Below, piece after piece: positions 48,379 through 61,700 of a DNA stretch of 64,000 nt. The notes below the pieces were generated by a model. The model did no database searches. It was not told the origin of the DNA and saw only the letters and a program-made list of their open reading frames with translations. Every line of letters starts with the position of its first letter. The stretch's first letter is position 1. The position numbers were made by a program, and so were the translations under genes. This DNA is from Aulostomus chinensis (Eukaryota; Chordata; Actinopteri; Syngnathiformes; Aulostomidae), in the NCBI GenBank assembly GCA_037954235.1, contig JBBMOA010000014.1, positions 23,021,273 through 23,085,272 of the forward strand. Direction: 5' to 3'.

Positions 48379-48536
48379 GTTCACCGGTTCAGGACTCACT
48401 TTGAAGATTAAGAGGGGAGATATCGTCACTGAGCCGAGCAGACAGGAGGCATGGAGCTACCGCACTGCGACTCGGCAGGAAGAACTCAAGGCCATCAGCT
48501 GAGTACTCATCACACACGGGGGACACACATGGCGGT

Positions 48537-48588
48537 TGTGTGTGTGTGTGTGTGTGTGTGTGTGAGTGTGTGTGAGTGTGTGTGCGTG
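48537..48588. repeat. interrupted (TG)n microsatellite
   Basis: TG array with two AG interruptions and a CG. Confidence 0.95.
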
Positions 48589-49211
48589 CTCATGACTGAA
48601 TATTAACAAGTTGGTTTTGGCTTGAATTTGCAAAATCAACACAGGGCCTTCATCCTCCACCGGCAACAAAAGCAGAGAGGAGTCTGCTTGTTGCTAAGCG
48701 ATATCACCTGCAGCGGAGGAGGCACTCAGGTGCTTCACTCACAGAGGAGCGAATGCCCTGTTGAGTAAAAGGACGTCAGACTGAACAGGTTGAAGTATTC
48801 ACAAAATGGAAAAGTACTCAAAGGACACAAATACGCTGTTTGTTTGTGGGCAAACAAAAACTCCCTGAGTGGTTGTGAGCGACCCAAGCAGGTACCAGGT
48901 CAAACCACCAGCCTGTCTTTGAGGCCGACCTCGGCCATTCGTAGCAGCTGTTCACTCTGAGGAATATTTTCTACATGAATCTGTTGGTTGCTGGTTTATA
49001 CAATTTTAAAACAACAGAAAATACATTCAAAGAAATGATTGAAAAGAAAAAAAAGAAGCTAAAAACATAAAATGTTTTCTTTTATTGAAGCATAACTGAG
49101 ATAATTATCAAATTCATGTTAATTCATTTATCAGCTCCTCTGTTTAGCTGTAGTTTGTCTGATCAGTGAAAATGGGTTGTTTAAATTTAAAAACAATACA
49201 TTCTGTTTCTG

Positions 49212-49213
<2 letters not shown>

Positions 49214-49257
<44 letters not shown>

Positions 49258-49270
49258 GTGTGTGTGTGTG
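49214..49270. repeat. (GT)28 microsatellite
   Basis: GT array with one CG interruption, abutting the MITE fragment at 49272. Confidence 0.97.
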
Positions 49271-49271
49271 C

Positions 49272-49446
49272 AAAAATCCAAATTCGTAAAGTAAAAACTC
49301 AGTAAAAGTATTATAACATAATTATCATGAAGTAAAATGTTCAATATTTTCCTCTGAAGTGTGTACTGGACTAGAAGTAGAAAGTGTCATGAAAATACAA
49401 ACACCCCCAAGTTTGAGTAAATGTACTCAGTTACATTCCATCGCTG
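49272..49446. mobile_element. fragment of the same MITE family (right end)
   Basis: gtaaagtaaaaactcagtaaaag, then aagtagaaagtgtcatgaaa and gagtaaatgtactcagttac ending ttccatcgctg, matches the right half of the CAGTGGTGGAA-type element. The left half is absent or replaced by the adjacent (GT)n array. Confidence 0.55.
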
Positions 49447-49510
49447 TGCACTCACCTGGTCTCCACAGCCACCACAGACCCCCTTCTCTGCTCCGAGCTG
49501 CAGCAAGGAG

Positions 49511-49613
49511 CTGACCCACGAGACCTGCTGAAACACAGAGACCGGCTGACCCACGAGACCTGCTGAAACACAGAGACCGGCTGACCCACGAGACCTGCTG
49601 AAACACAGAGACC
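49511..49613. repeat. minisatellite, 3 copies of a 35-bp unit
   Basis: ctgacccacgagacctgctg plus aaacacagagaccgg starts at 49511, 49546 and 49581, an exact 35-bp period; copies are identical until the third ends in acctgctgat. On the minus strand it is preceded by a GACCAG|GTGAGT donor-like site at 49453. Confidence 0.9.
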
Positions 49614-50495
49614 TGCTGATCGCTAGTTAGCTTAGCACAAGGACTGGCGGTGAACAGGCGGGTTAGCATAGCTCTGCTAGAGGTCATTCAATCCACGTCC
49701 CTCCACAGACTCTTGACGACCACTGTGGGTCTCAGCTCCGTCTCGCTGCCAGGTGACGGAGGCGTCTCTGTTTTCTCGCCCGGCTCTTGAGAGGATTACA
49801 AATCAGCACATTTCCCAAAAAGTTGCTGTGTTCTCTTCAACTGTCACCTTGCTATGTTCCCCTGCCTGTAGAAAAGAAGAACAACAGCTTATTTCAACAT
49901 AAATGAGTTACCGAATTAATTTGTGCGGTTCCTGCCCGTACACATCAACATAAACACACCTACACGGGGTCAGCCGGGTGACGTGGCAGAGGGGCCGACC
50001 TGGCTGACCTCCCTGCTCGCACGTAACCGTCCATCACACCCAAGGTGAGTGTTTGTGATCAGGCGACACGCAGAGCTGCTGAGACAGCCAACTGTAGAGG
50101 GCCACAGCGGCAGGGTCAGGGGTCAGAGGTCATGCCTGTTCCCACAGTAGCAGAGAGCGCTTGTCTCTGCTCACTGTCACGTCATCGGCACACTCGTGAC
50201 GTTTGAACCCCATTCATTACTGGGGTAATCCTGAAGACAGCCGCGTAGATACAGTTTTAAGCAGATTAAGCACAATGTGAAGAATGTTGCCATGCGTGCT
50301 GTGGCATCTCTGGAGCTCGCAGGAGGAACCAGAGTCACCCGGAGTTCAGGGGCAGTGGAATCAGCCTGATACGCCGCAGTACCTGCCACGGCGCGGCTGA
50401 GTAAGTTCCTCTAATGAATGAATGTCTAATTGCTCCCCTGAACGACTGTCAAAACGAGCAAAACAGAGCATCGTTTCCCTGACGAGACTGAACGG

Positions 50496-50535
50496 GTGTG
50501 TGTGTGTGTGTGTGTGTGCGCGTGTGTGCGTGTGT
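50496..50535. repeat. (GT)n/(CG) tract
   Basis: GT array ending in cgcgtgtgtgcgtgtgt. Confidence 0.94.
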
Positions 50536-52772
50536 CACTCTGCACTCTGAGACCTTCAGACCGGTCCAGGTTTAACTCTGGACCAGCACATGGGAATGGT
50601 GATGTGAGCATGATTGGGTCTGACACATGTTTGCAGTGAGTTGGAGGCACAGTAAATGTTTTAAATACTCCAGAGCAGGGAGAGCTGCTGGGGGGGGCTG
50701 TCAGCCTCGTGGGAGCGTCTGAAAGGCTAAGCTATATAAAGTGTCAAAGTCAATGTTGACAGAAAGCACTCTAAAAGACAGAGGCATTAAAAGATGATAG
50801 GCACAAAGTGGAGCTGAAACATTGTTCTTTATTTCTATCGACCCTCCTCTTCCTCCTATCCTCATCATCATCACTGCCTATCAAATAGGAAGTGAGCTTC
50901 ATTGGTTCTGGCTCCTGAAGTAAGAAAAGCTTAGTCAAAGTCACTTTGACAGAATGCAAATAATTCAAAATCCTGCTGTGGAAAGTAACTTGACTCAGCA
51001 GTAAGTTTTACGGGCTCAACACAAAATATGGTTTCAAGATATTTTCTTTAAATGACCTGAACTGATAGTTTATTCTCTTCCTTTTTAAGGCTTTTAACAA
51101 AAACTGTGTTCCACGTTGTCATATTTGTGGGGTTAGACAGCATCGGTTCAACAAGGAGGCGCGTCCTGGTGAGGCGAGATCCTCCATGAAGGATGAACAG
51201 CAGGACCGGGAGAGCAGAAGGGCAAACTACAAACGCTCTTACAGAGCAGACACTTTCTCTTCATTCTCTCTATCTGGAGTTTCGGAGTCTCAACCCAGAA
51301 TTCGTCCTGCCTTTGCCAACTCATCTTGGCATGTTTGTTTGTTTGTCTTGCTCATCTATTCATAATCTCATTGGCTTTCACTTTTCTTCTACACGAGACA
51401 AAACAGATGAAACAAAAGGAATAAATAACTAGGTGTCCCAGCAGCCCCCAGCAACCCCCCCCAAGCTAACTCCCTACAGCTAAGCTAGCCCCTCGCCACA
51501 GTGCACGTCGTCTTCAGCTGAAGTAACTCAGCAGGAACGCTCAAAGATTCAACATAACGTCACTTTTTGAAGCGCAAACCGATATGAGAAGAGCGTGGAA
51601 ACGTCGCAGTCTGGCACAGAGCGCCATCTCTCGCTGCGTGATCACACCAGCAGAAGTGATCCCTGAGAGAATTGTTTCTGAAATAAACACTTGGCTTATC
51701 GCAACTGTCTAGTCGTCACACATCTTTAGCCCGTTTCAATAGCGTGACCATGAAATCCTATTCCACGTTATCGGGCTGTTTGTCGCTTCACTCCCCTTGT
51801 TACTCTGAAATTGCCTCCTCAGTCGTATTTGGGACATTTTTCAGAAGCCTATCTGTGTCTCTCAGGGTGCGTACAGGCTCGGCTGGCGGTGACCTGAGGA
51901 GGCGGGCGAGTTGCAATAAAAAACAAAATTAGAAATGAGAGCGATAGAGATGACGGGTGAACTAGACGGGCAGATGAGAGCACCACGAGGACGCCTCGGC
52001 TACATCAGCCCCTCCAGGCGAGCGGCGCTGGAGCATCAGACACGGCGGTCATGGAGGGCTCAGGCTCCTCCCTAGAGAAGGGAACTTTACTTTTTGTTGA
52101 TGGAAGAATTTTCTCTTTTCCACATTGAAGTTCTCTCTGTGGTTACAAACTGTAGGTGCAGCCGAGGGGAGAGAATCTATCATCCCCATCAGTTGAGAGA
52201 ACTCCAGGAGTGTTATTACTTTGAGCCAAGCCATTAAGCTTTTACCCCGGAGCGATCGATGGCAGATGCTGGAGGGGTTGTTTATCTTTTGTCTTCTTAT
52301 CAGAGCAGCAAGGAGAGGTGGGGGCACTTAGAAGGAGCGATATAAGACAGGGGAACACCTTGTTCTGGTAGAAGAGACGACTTGCAATTCAGAGCATGGT
52401 CTGTTCTCGGCCATTTTGATTCACCTCATGTGAGGAGTTTGACACGTCTGATGTGGGAGATCAGTGATGAGACAAGGCCATGTGGAGGGCTCGTGGCCGA
52501 CAGGGGTAACCCACCTCTTATTTTACATGATTCAGACCCCTCGTCCAGCTTCAGCTGGCTCAGAGGCTGAGGGCTCGGAGGTGACTTACGCATACACCAG
52601 AGAAGCTTCTCTTCCAAGCCCAGCGAGAAATCCTGATGAAAGCAGAGTGAATTGCCACTAACGAGGAAGATGGACCCAGCGTGAAGCGCGACGATGAAAA
52701 ACAGCTGTCTGTAGATCTCCCCCTCCTTTCTCTCTGTCTCTCATCGCTGTCTCGTAAACACACTCAGACACG

Positions 52773-52793
52773 CACACACACACACACACACAC
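52773..52793. repeat. (CA)10 microsatellite
   Basis: Perfect CA array. Confidence 0.95.
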
Positions 52794-55536
52794 CCCTCCC
52801 CATAATCCTGCCCTTTCCAATTTCCTTTCATCAGTAATAACCTCTTGTAAAATGTGTTAATTTCTCCTCATAAATAAAGCAGAAACACACTGTGAACTGG
52901 AATTAGATTGAATTAATCGTCACGACTGTGTTTTTCATTCCAGCTTTTTTCCTGAATCCATTTATTCACCTGCCTGCATCCCCTTCAGTCCAGACTCTTG
53001 CTTAATGTTCTTGTTCATCCCCTCAGATGTTCTCTTCTCTCGCTCTCTCTCTGGATCCCTAGCCTCATTTAATTCAGCACTAACTTCATTACAAGTTTTT
53101 TCTGCACACAAGTGTGGCCAAAGATGACTTTCAAATCCTGTTTTCTTTGCGTCTAGAGATGCTCTTATTTGTCTGACACAACAAACGCCGTCTCCCCAGT
53201 TGCACGCAAACTTTACGAATCAGATGTATCGTAAAAGGCACAGACACGCTTTAACAGAAATGAAATAAATATTGTTGCATCAGACGAGTGTGCATTTCGG
53301 TTTGCACGAGAGGTGTGAATCAGGGCCTGTTTACCTGCCTGGAACAGGGCTGGTGTGTGCCTGGTGAAAGGGCCCTTTGTTAGGCCTGAAGCCTGGGCAT
53401 TTCCTGTTCAGCTGCTGCTGACAGTGTTAACGGTGCTCAGGGGAGCCCTTTGTCAGCAGTTTCCAGCCTCCATAAACCTGCAGCTTCATGTAGCCAAAGT
53501 ATCAACAGTTTTTGGAGGTGGCCTGTGTTTGGTGCCTCTGTGGAGAGGGACCCGCATCCCCAGTATGTTTTCCAGTCTGCAGTCAGTCTGGAAAATAATG
53601 ACAACCGTCGCCACAGCAACAGAGAACAAAGCTCAAATTTGAATAATTCTCCAACTTAATGGATCTCCACCTGACTGATGCCATGTGTCGCTGCAGTTTA
53701 TTACTGTGCAGGATTTTGTGAGAGGAAAAGTTTTGAGAATACATGAACCGCTGTCGATGAAATGATTAATTCCACTCTGTACAGTAAAAATGAAACTCCT
53801 GCCAACAGCAAATGAGCTAGCTCATCACAAAGAGCTGGAAACAGCTAGCCTCGCTGTGTCCAAAGGTCGCCAAAACTGCCGACTGTAGCACCTCTAAATG
53901 TCACTAATTAACACGTTACCCCCTCATTTGTTTAGTCTGTGCACAAAACACAAGAGTAGGAATAGCACATTGTGATTTTATGTGGCAGATTAGGGTCGAT
54001 TATTTTGTGCTGGCACAAAACCTTGTTTTACTGTTCAGGTGTCCTGTTCTGTGGTTTTAATAGACAGACCTACATGGCAGCTCATTGTAAATAAGTACTG
54101 TGATGCCTAAATACTCCTCTGACTGACTGACAGGTTTCTTTTAGAGGTAAAACTGAAGATATTCAGATGGGACTGAGGGCTGTTTTGCGTCTCTTCTTCA
54201 ATGACGCAGTCACATGCATTTAGGACCTTCTGATAGCGAACGTTCGCAGCCGGCTCCTCTCGGTTTGGTTTCAGTTTCAGACCTGCCTACCTGTTGGCAG
54301 GTGACATCTCTGTTCCATCTCCCAACTGCTCCTGGGATCAGCCACCTGCCTGCACAGCTGCTGCTCATTTGCTGGTTTGCTCCCCAGGAAATAGACAGGG
54401 CCGCTTCCAGACGGCTCGTGTTTCTTTCCTCTACCTGTTGCTTGTTCTAAATACCTGTTGCCAGAATCCGGCCTGATTTGAGAGATGTTTTCCTGCTCCT
54501 GTCCAGCCGACACTGTCTCAGCCTGTTTCCTTGTCAGGTCCTGTGTTAGTAACCATTGTGAAGGTCAACTGCAATGAATTTTGGCAAAACAGAAGCTGCT
54601 TTGGCGCTAGGTCACCTGGTTCCCGCTGCTTTTTTTGTGCCAAATATAACAACCCACCAGAATTTATAATCAAATAGGAATCATCCATGCATTTATACAA
54701 TTATTCTAATTAAATTAAGGGCTCTTTTGTGCATTCCCATCAGATATACCCACATACTGCTTCCATCTATGGAAATCCAGACATTTTCACTGAATGAGAG
54801 TTTGTTCCTGCAGTTCAGTTAACAGTCCAGTGTTTTATAAATGTACAACAAGTTCTACAAGAACAAGAGGCTCTGGCTACTTTAGCTTCATTCAGGTAAC
54901 TCAGTAGCTCAGGCCGCTAACGTTAGCCGATAATCTCTTGGGAACTCGGTCAGCTGATGTTCTTCAACACTCTCACGCTCTCTGTCAGAATCTGCTGTGG
55001 TTTGATGACTGCTGTTTTTAATCTGCACCACGATGACAATCAAGCCTGTTTTCTTCTTCTGTGACTCTCGGGAGATCAGGATCATTGCACCTGTTTCTGT
55101 GACTTTTGTCACATGCAGGTTGTTACTGATGGACGGTGCACACAAGTAATACAATTTAAACCATCCCAATTTTTTTTTTGATGGGAAAAGATGACGCAAT
55201 TTGATGCAATGCCAATATTGCACAGTGCAACACTTGTAACAGGTGTACAGAGGAAGGAAAAAGTGAACAGAAAGGAAATAGAAATGAAGGAATTTAATAT
55301 TAAAGCAACAACAGAAGACATTTTCATAAATTCACTTGCAGTTTCTTGCTGAAAGTTCAAACTTGGTACCTTGATTCCTGTAAGTAACAAAATCAACTAT
55401 CACTTCTGAAGCACAACTTTTCATCTAATCTGTAATCTAATTTTAAGGTGTTTCTGATCCAATTTGAGTTTGACAAAGTACATTCCATCCCTCCATTCAT
55501 CCTTCCATCATCCATCCCTCCATGTTCTCCCTCTTC

Positions 55537-55855
55537 TCCTGTTGAGGGTGGTGGGGGTGGAGCCTATCCCAGCAGCCTTCCCCCTGGACAGGTCACCAGT
55601 CCATGGCAGGGCCAACACATAGAGACAGACAACCATTGGCTCTCACAGCCACGCCTACGGTCAATTTAGAGTCTGGATTAACCTGGTCCCTCTTGATGTC
55701 TTTGGACTGTGGAGGAAGCTGGAGTACCAGAGAGAACCCAGCAGGAACAGGGAGAACATGGAGACTCACCCAGAAAGACCCCGTGCTCCAGCTGGGACTT
55801 GAACTAGGAACCTTCTTGCTGGGGGGCGACAGTGAGGACCACTGCACCACCCAGG
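55537..55855 (+). repeat. teleost-type interspersed repeat, copy 3
   Basis: Starts at cctgttgagggtggtgg, preceded by a CCATCC-rich run (55485-55530), and ends at accactgcaccacccagg. Here the segment after agctggg reads acttgaactaggaacc, closer to the usual family form than copies 1 and 2. Confidence 0.8.
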
Positions 55856-58662
55856 AGTTCATGAAAGAGTAAAAACAAAAAACATTTCCTGTCACCACCA
55901 TGCGGCGCTGTGACCTGTTCTTCAGCCCACGCTATGCCTCGAATTCACTGGCATACACAGAAAACTTCTTCCTTGATGGAGTTAAAAAAAAAGGAGCTTA
56001 TTGGACAGCAACCAACAATTATTTCCATCATCGATTAATCAGATAATTATGTTCATGATTAGATGATGAATTACTCAGTCTATAAAATGTCAAGAAATTT
56101 GATAAATGTTCCTCACAGTTTCCTAGACTAAAGAGATGTGGTGAAAAAGCTTCCTTTTTTCCTCTAATGGCACAAAACCTTCTATCTATCTATATCTATA
56201 TATTTATTTATTTTTTGCTTGAAAAACACTGAGATGATCCATGGACTTGAGCTGTGAATTGAGCCCGCTGTCTGACCTTTGGAGTATTAGTATGCCTGGT
56301 CTGGGTACCACCACATCTTCCAGGCTGCAGCTGCAGCTCGGCCTCTCAGGAGCAGCTGCGCCCCGAGTGCCAGCTGAGCTCACTGTCAGATAACACCGCG
56401 CGCTGACCACTGACACACTCCAGCTGGCTGTCCACCCCGTTGCTCCCTGACCTTTATCACTTATCTCCCGTCGGGTCCAGGTACATTCACATGGAAATGT
56501 AGACACACACACAGAGCCCTTCAGAAGCCCGTGTTACAGACTTGTTTAGTTTCTGCATCAGTCTCTCCCACACGTGGATATAACTGAGTGACGCTCTTTG
56601 ATCAGGCAGGTTTACCAAACCATCTCTCCTTCGTCTCCATGGTATTAAGAGGCGTCAAGAATGTCTGCGAATCCTTCCTGGCTTCAGAGTGTGCAGGTGA
56701 ATACGTTGAAGCGATTAGTATGAATACGGGGTTGTGCTCTGCATCGCTCAGCTGGCCGATGATGCACGGGAGACCTGCACTCAGAGTCTCTGGTCCCTGA
56801 AGGGATCAGGCCTGTCTGCAGGTCTGTGCCTGCCCGTTGGCTCATTACGCCGTGCAGGGCGCTGCAGTTTGTGTTTAAGCTGCATTAAACTGGGTCTGTC
56901 CAGTGTGTTGTTGTTAGTGACATTATTGATAAAGTGTTAAAGTACTTCTGTGGCAAGCCACAACCTAAATACTGCAACCCATAGACACAGTCACTCAGTG
57001 GGCCTACTCAGGTGTATCCGCCAAAGTCTAGCTCCTCTGACAATGATTGCGGTACTCGGGATTCTTTGACCCAAGCACAGGAGGAGGAGGGGAGGTGAGC
57101 TACGACGTCTCGGGTCCGTATCACCTGACAGCAGCTGGTAGCGTTTGGGCTGCCCTAAAGCTCGTGAGAGACCAAAGATAGAGAAATGTTATCCTGATAA
57201 TGAGCGAGTGTGTAGCAGGATGAGGGGAAGGGAATATTTTACGCGCTGCTTGGACCCCCATTTTCAGGTCCTGGACCCTCATACTAGCCTCTGCGAACCT
57301 GAAACACTGAACCAGAACCAGCATGTTCTCAGCTGCTCATGCCGTTCTCCAGTTAACTGCTGTTTCCATTCGGTAAACAACGTACAAATGTTTTCTTGAT
57401 CAATAATATGAAACTTTTCTAACCAAGAAAAGTCTGGAAAAACTGACAAATGTATGGACTTGAGCACCAGGAATACGTGAGAAAATAGGTCAGCAGAAGC
57501 TCAATAATCAAGACAGAGATCATATATTACAAATATGATGTGATGTTGTGGTTTTTTTTTTTTTAACCCTTTAATGACAAACTCCACAGTCCTATAGTGA
57601 AGTTTTTGATGTTTACAGGTTGCATGGCTGTTTTTTACCCCACGGGACAGGAATGTGGTACAGTCCAAAATCGTAGATATGAAATAACTATAATCAAACA
57701 TCATTCAGCTGCCCTGCTGTAGCCACTCGCTGGAGCACATTTGTCCTTAGAATCCCAGTTGTCTGAAGTGGCAGTGGCTGTTTGGCGTCTTGTTGATGTC
57801 TGATGACGAGACTTCAAGCTTTGGGTGGGCACACGCAGCAGCGTGGGACTGCACACGAGCCCCTCTGTGGTGGAGTAAGCTGGCTGCTTCTGGCTTTAGA
57901 TAAGAATGTCAGTAATCTCAGCTCTTCTTATCATGCTGCTACAATAACATGACCCTAATCCTACACTGCAGTAAATACATTCTTTAAAATCTATATTTGT
58001 ACTGCAGTGAATCTGCGGGCCGCCGAGTTCCCTGGTGCCTGACCCCCCCGAGGACTTCCGCTTGTCTTTGCTGTGACAAGGACTTTCAGGAGCGCCGCTG
58101 GTGCGTCAGCCTCAGCCTCCGAGCGCCGCTGCAGCCTGATCTGATATGTCACCCTGCTCCCTCCACCTGCTTGATTCAACTGAGTTACCAGGAACTAAGT
58201 GGAGTTGAGAACATTTCTTATGTAAGAGAAAGTGAGTATTGATGTTGGGATGGAGGCCGTCCACAGGTCACTTCTCAGCTCGCTGTGTGTGACGCTAAAA
58301 GGGTTCCTGGCAGCAACTGAAGTCAGTCGCTGAAGTTGAGTAAGTCAGCGTGTGGAAGCTGACCTGCTGTCCGGTCAGTTCTGGGTTTGGCTCTGTAAAG
58401 GCCTCAAAGCAGCCCCCGACCACGCTCTGCTGCCTGCCTCTTTCCTCTCAGATGTGCGCTTCAAAGTGCGTCACGGATCCATCTGTTTATTCCCAGGCGT
58501 CCTCCGGGCATCTCTCCTCCGGAGCTTCACTTTCATTTGCCACAGCAGCTCTGATGGACTGTCAACGCTGTCACTGTACGTGCACGGCAGTATACATGCA
58601 GAGGAAAACAAAGTACACGTGCTCACCTTTTCTTACTCTGTCTTAGTTCACAGGCATACAGG

Positions 58663-58665
<3 letters not shown>

Positions 58666-58703
<38 letters not shown>
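58666..58703. repeat. (GT)19 microsatellite
   Basis: Perfect GT array inside a long chance ORF. Confidence 0.97.
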
Positions 58704-58704
<1 letters not shown>

Positions 58705-61700
58705 CAGAGAAAAAGTGCAAACACAAGGAAACGTGTTCACATCTGCAGTTCTCCATAAGCAGTCTTTGCATTCTGCGTGTGGCGCTGGGCCGGCGGCCCC
58801 GGGCACGGCTGGGTGCATTAATTACATGTGCACTGCTATAGATCCACTGTCCGAGCCTGCTGATTGCCTTCATGTCAAACCTAATTGCAATTGTTAACCT
58901 TAAAGTTGCTCTCATAAATGAAATTGACAACCTGTCAGGTGCGATTAACTGGTGTGAGGGAACGGATTGTGTAATTTCCCTTCAACCTTCCACATTTCAC
59001 CTGGCCAGCACGCCACCGCGCTGTGCAGGCAATCCATTACATGATTTATAATTCTCAGGGTTTTTTTTTTCTTCTTTTTTTTTTTAGCTGAGCAGTAAAG
59101 CTGAGACAGCAGAGTGAAAAAATCCTCATCTTGAACACATCTTAAATATTCATTCTCCTTTTCCTAGGTGGTACGAAGGCTGAATATAGCACCGGCGATC
59201 TGGAGACGGGGCGTTGCGTAATAAGGTCCGGTGTGTAATCATTTTCATGATTTAATAATTGATGAACGAATGTTACACAACATGGAGAATGTCTCATGTA
59301 AATATAAAAAAGAAGAAGCAGAAGCCCCTCCCTGATGCTGAGCTGGGCGAGTTGGGTTCTTCACTTTGTGGAGGGAAACTTCAGCGTGAACGTGCGATGC
59401 TATCAGGGAGGTTTCGCTCCCTCCACACGTGCGTGAGAAGAAAGCTTGATTGATGGAACTGGAAGCTCTGCAGCGTTTCACACATCATCGCTCTGAGCAA
59501 CTCATGAGTTATGTAAGAAATTATGCAACAACACGGTTCAATGTGTAGATCAATGGCGGCGCACTGTAGCTAGGAGGGAATTCACTTCCGTTAATGGAGG
59601 AGAGACAGAGAAGGTTTCTGAGTCACTCATGAGTCTCTGTCACAAACCTGGTGCCCTGAATCCTTCTCTCACTGTCCCGGCCCAGACGATGGCGGTACTG
59701 AGATGCTGCTCTGTGCTCACATTGCACGACTTTACACTCTCAAATTACAAAAAGTTTAACAGCCCAAGTCCCGTACCGTGCAGGTCCAGTCTTCCTACGA
59801 GCTGCTGTAGAGAGGAGAGGCATCGAATCGCGCGCCGGACCCTCAGCAGTCATCGTGAAAGAGCGAACCTGAGAACGCGTCACAACCCAGCAACACAACG
59901 TCACAACAACGTCGAGTTTGAGGTTATCAGGCGAAATGAAGTGACTCGTGTTCGAAGAAAACACCGGCTTTGTAAATTCCTGCAAACTATGGAGACATAC
60001 AGTCTCAACATTTTTGAACCAAAAATACGTTTCATGGAAGCAAATCTGTCAAGGAAAAAGCCGGCAATGTGAGGCTGCTTATTAACAGTAAGAAAGAGCT
60101 GCTAGGAGAAAGTCTGGGAGGTAGAACAAGTTCAGCAGAGAGACTTTTCTGCCTGCTTCAAAGTGTTTGTGCACCACAACTTTCACTTTGTTAGCTGACA
60201 CACATTGAAAACAAGGATTATTAAAAGAATTTTCCTAACCTTTCTCATGTCCTGAGCCCCCGAGCTGGCATTGAGCAAGCCCTCACCCTCAAAACACCCC
60301 TCTACCTCCATATATTGGTTGAGACCATGAACAGGCAACAAGAAATCGTATCCAGCCTCTCCGGCCTGACTGAAAATATCAATTAATAATCATAGTAATG
60401 TCTTTAAGTTTTAAAGTTGGCACATTTCTTTCTTTCTTTGTTATTTCTGGTAAAAAAAACAACAACAACTACTTGTTCTTTAGATTTGAATTTTTCAAAA
60501 TAAATCAAGCTTTCCAGGAGAACCTAAGCAGGAAGTAACCCAAGTATTTGCGGATGCTGTTGAAATGAGGAACAAATGTAGAGGGAAACGGCAGGAGAGC
60601 GATATCTCTAATAGCCGAGCTGATCTTGAACAGGCAGCTCAGTGTCGCCCCCCGGAGAGCTGCTGAGGCACCCTGAGGGTCCTTGCTGCCGCTCACTTAT
60701 TCACTCTTGTAGGTTTTCAGGATTTCAAGAGATCAAAAGAGGAGATTTGATGCCAAGTCTCGTACGACGTCTTCCACCCGGCACAAACCCAGGGAACAAA
60801 CCCTGAAACGGAAACATCATAGCTGAACTCCCCTCTTTGCCTCTGACGGTGATGAAACTCCGTCATCAAAGGGCGATGAAGATGATGAAGAGCGTCGGCG
60901 GCGAGGCTTCTTGTGTAACAGGCCGAGGGGAAGCCTGCAGCCTCTGTGTCATCTTCAGAGACGGTGCGCTCCGTCAGCCGCTGCCTGTAAACACACTCCC
61001 AGGTTGTGACGTCACTGGGAGGACGTGGGTCAACCCAGCCTACTCAGGAGTGTTGAATTCCAGCAGAATCTCACCGGTGCAGGTTTCCACGACTTTCTGC
61101 CGGTCACAGTAAACACGTCTAAAGGAACACTGATATTAATGAGCCGCCAGCCCAGTCAGCGGCTAATGTGCGTCACGTGGGCCGCGCTGCTGTGTGCTTC
61201 CTGCTCTAATGGCTCAGGCTCTTTTATCTCAGCTGTGGCCGTGATCCAGATGATGTAACAGCTCAATCGAAAATATCATGGGAGAAAGCCAAGCATCAAA
61301 ACCGAGGAGCAGCATCCCAAAACAAACCTTAAATATTAATTCGGTGATGCTACTTACGTAAGCCTCCGCCGTGGAGACGAGGCAGACTCGAGTGCACGGG
61401 GAGTCTCTGAGGCGCTCTCGTGTCTTCTCCTCCAGCCTGCATGACAACCAGGTCGCTCCCATTCATCTGCAGATCATCTCCTTCTCTCTGTCTATGATAT
61501 TTGTGTGCTCTCAAGTCAGCGACAGTAAAATCGACTCCCTTCAGATGTTCAGGGCTTGTAGTTTTAGCACTGAACAAGTGCACCCTGCGGAGATGGAGAG
61601 TGAGGGAGTGTACAGGAAGGTGAGGCGGTGGACCTATCACAGGAAAGAGTAAATCGTTCCCCCAGACAGAAAAGGTTACCCAGAAATCTACCGATGTCTC

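Larger units (their letters stand above)
38708..49213. other. gene-free stretch
   Basis: Microsatellites at 39.1, 43.6, 44.5, 47.3, 47.6 and 48.5 kb, G/C homopolymers, and a possible decayed repeat at 46.4 kb. Open frames such as 41034-41462 and 45620-45994 show no coding hallmarks. Confidence 0.5.
49614..55536. other. gene-free stretch
   Basis: A GT and a CA array only. AAG|GTGAGTG at 50045 is a good plus-strand donor but lacks a credible acceptor. Confidence 0.5.

Noticed and set aside
49453..49500. Minus-strand GACCAG|GTGAGT donor beside the 35-bp minisatellite
   Set aside because: The only acceptors upstream fall within the tandem repeat or are pyrimidine-poor.
58352..58897. 181-codon frame with a BTB-like phrase (SDVRFKVRHGS) after an acceptor-like tract
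   Set aside because: The similarity is only a few residues, no donor follows, another frame is also open, and the frame runs into the GT array.
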